Assembly: GCA_934663655.1 (NCBI GenBank) | Contig: CAKUKT010000022.1 | Location: 1-16,774, forward strand | DNA length: 16,774 nucleotides | From: an uncultured Victivallaceae bacterium | GTDB taxonomy: Bacteria > Verrucomicrobiota > Lentisphaeria > Victivallales > Victivallaceae | Reading direction: 5' to 3' | Shown here: one piece after another, positions 15,484-16,774 of the stretch | How the letters are laid out: every line of letters starts with the position of its first letter | How positions within the stretch are numbered: the first letter of the stretch is position 1 | Made by a program: the position numbers and the translations under genes | The notes under the pieces: generated by a model | What the model was told of the DNA's origin: nothing | The model's database searches: none | The model's input: the letters and a program-made list of their open reading frames with translations, nothing else

Positions 15484-16774
15484 TTAGTGCGGTTCTGATC
15501 CAGTTGAATTTAATTTGAATTTACCCACAATCAGATGAGTGGATTTCAGTTCGTCAAGTTCGACGCCCGGATGGAAAAACGCCGGCTGTTCCGTCGTCGC
15601 CAGATACCAGGATCCGGGGAGTTTCGGCGGTTTTTCTCCGCTGGCAGGAACATCGAGCACCGAATGGGGCTGGAAATCTGCTTCTGCGACCGTCGGGGCG
15701 CTGCCTGCCGCTTTGAGAGTTGTTTTCTCTCCGGGAGCCACGGTCCCGGCCGAACGGAACCGACTGCCATCCGGCATTGTCACCCACAGCGAAGAGAGTT
15801 CAACGCCGAGACCGTTGACCACTTCGACTGCGTCGCCGTTCCGGGTGATCCGGAGTTGTTCCCGGCGCGGTTCAACGCGGGAGATTTCGTAGCTGAAGGG
15901 AATCCGCGGCTGAACCATTGTCCCGGCAAGAAGCTGCCCGTCGCTGAAGTCGGTCGTCAACGCTCCCCCGGGTGAGGATAACGTGATGCAGGAACGGTTG
16001 TCAAATTTGAAATCTCCCGGCGGCAGCGGTGCGTAAATTCCCACCGCCGCCAGGGTGGCCGCATAACCCTGCTCCTGATCGAGCAGGGTTATCCCGTATG
16101 ACGATCCGCGTGAATACCATCCCTCGCTGAAGGTAATGAAAATTATCACCGCCGCACAGAAAAGCAGTGAAATCACCGGCGTCGTCACCAGCAGCCAGAG
16201 CACCCGCCTCCTGCGTCGCAGCAGCAGGTAGTTCAGCGGGCCGATCACAATGATGAATCCCAGCATCACCAGCGTTATCATCCGCAGCGGCAGCGGCGGG
16301 GTCTGAAAGTTTACCTGGTAGCTGAGCGAATTGAGCAGTGGGGGATCGTCACTCTCACTGAAAAGGATCGCCCCGTGCAGCTGCTGTAATTCCGGGGCGC
16401 TCTCCGAAATAAGTTTTACGTTTTCCCGGCGGTCGAGATTTTCTTTTTCAAAGCGTTTTACCACCTCGGCGGAGGGCCCACGTGCGGTGATGATCCTGCC
16501 GAATCCCTCATTCACGCTCGTAAATCCGGAAGGCGGTTCCGGGCCGGCCTCCTCCGGCCACGGCGCCTCCGCCGGTACGATAATGAAAAGCGAACACCCC
16601 GACCGCACCGCATCCCGGATTGCCGTCGCCACCGGCACTGGAGGATGATCCTCGCTTGAAATGATAATGGTTTTCAAACCGGCATAGCGCAGCGGAGAGT
16701 CACCCCACAGCGCGACCGGGGTGCTGGCAACTTTAAAATCGGGAATAAGTGCCCGGTAGACGTTGTTTTCGGGA
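15484..16774 (-). CDS. Membrane protein with amidotransferase-like N-terminus, 5' end outside the window
   Basis: The reading frame is open through the window edge, so only the last 429 residues are seen. Translating above the TTG at 16677 gives coding-like sequence such as ALWGDSPLRYAGLKTIII, so that TTG is not the start. The first ~65 visible residues look like the end of a class I amidotransferase/ThuA-type fold (LRYAGLKTIII, then IRDAVRSGCSLFIIVP). Two membrane helices follow (about 166-183 and 190-215) around IGPLNYLLLRRRRRVLW, a GPLNY-type motif I know from large membrane proteins encoded next to such ABC operons. The remaining ~215 residues are beta-rich and without further helices, probably periplasmic. 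It ends 2 bases before the ABC ATPase gene. Its function is unknown; a role as an accessory subunit of the exporter is inferred from position. Confidence 0.75.
   Translation of the reverse strand, partial: PENNVYRALIPDFKVASTPVALWGDSPLRYAGLKTIIISSEDHPPVPVATAIRDAVRSGCSLFIIVPAEAPWPEEAGPEPPSGFTSVNEGFGRIITARGPSAEVVKRFEKENLDRRENVKLISESAPELQQLHGAILFSESDDPPLLNSLSYQVNFQTPPLPLRMITLVMLGFIIVIGPLNYLLLRRRRRVLWLLVTTPVISLLFCAAVIIFITFSEGWYSRGSSYGITLLDQEQGYAATLAAVGIYAPLPPGDFKFDNRSCITLSSPGGALTTDFSDGQLLAGTMVQPRIPFSYEISRVEPRREQLRITRNGDAVEVVNGLGVELSSLWVTMPDGSRFRSAGTVAPGEKTTLKAAGSAPTVAEADFQPHSVLDVPASGEKPPKLPGSWYLATTEQPAFFHPGVELDELKSTHLIVGKFKLNSTGSEPH

Noticed and set aside
16675..16677. TTG as the start of the rightmost gene
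   Set aside because: The frame stays open and coding-like through 16774, so the gene is cut by the window edge and does not start here.
1..16774. tRNA, rRNA, CRISPR, insertion sequence, integrase or phage genes
   Set aside because: None was recognised on either strand. The genes are ordinary and compact, with no composition break suggesting transfer.

Overview
All recognisable genes in this 16.8 kb window lie on the minus strand, in four transcription units. The base composition is fairly GC-rich, and many junctions are ATGA-type overlaps. The gene content suggests a heterotrophic Gram-negative bacterium, most likely from the PVC superphylum (Lentisphaerota/Victivallis-like). The main pointers are a very long GreA-domain protein of the kind known from Chlamydiae and a large ABC / DUF58 / von Willebrand A operon. 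This placement is inferred from gene architecture, not from a search.

Layout in transcription order, right to left. (1) Positions 16774 to 6424 hold an envelope operon that enters from outside the window. Its genes are a membrane protein (5'-truncated by the window edge), an ABC-2 type ATPase, an ABC-2 permease, a second diverged permease-like membrane protein, a soluble DUF58 protein, a BatA-like vWA membrane protein, and a 925-residue membrane protein with two vWA domains flanking a glutamine-amidotransferase-like domain. Consecutive genes overlap by a few bases or are separated by 2 to 21 bases, and a hairpin/U-tract terminator follows near 6330. (2) leuC and leuD (6207 to 4378) encode isopropylmalate isomerase, with their own promoter and a strong terminator at 4290-4345. 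(3) A greA-like gene of 704 codons and a metallophosphoesterase overlap by 4 bases. Their promoter is a good sigma-70 match, and the leader contains what looks like an intrinsic terminator plus a competing antiterminator pairing. (4) A PTS EIIA-type regulator and a small CxxC protein are read from a promoter at 1093-1121 and end at a strong terminator at 77-127.

The envelope operon resembles clusters in which DUF58 and BatA/B-like vWA proteins work with a MoxR AAA+ ATPase. No MoxR gene is present in this window, and an ABC-2 exporter module occupies the upstream positions instead. The role of the complex (envelope protein assembly, export or stress tolerance) is not established. The other notable system is the greA leader, where a transcript-cleavage factor may control its own expression by attenuation, in analogy with the E. 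coli greA leader.

No rRNA, tRNA, CRISPR, insertion sequence or phage gene was seen. No stretch over 300 bases lacks a gene. The longer spacers (1-157, 1013-1173, 4167-4377, 6208-6423) carry promoters, leaders and terminators, described individually.
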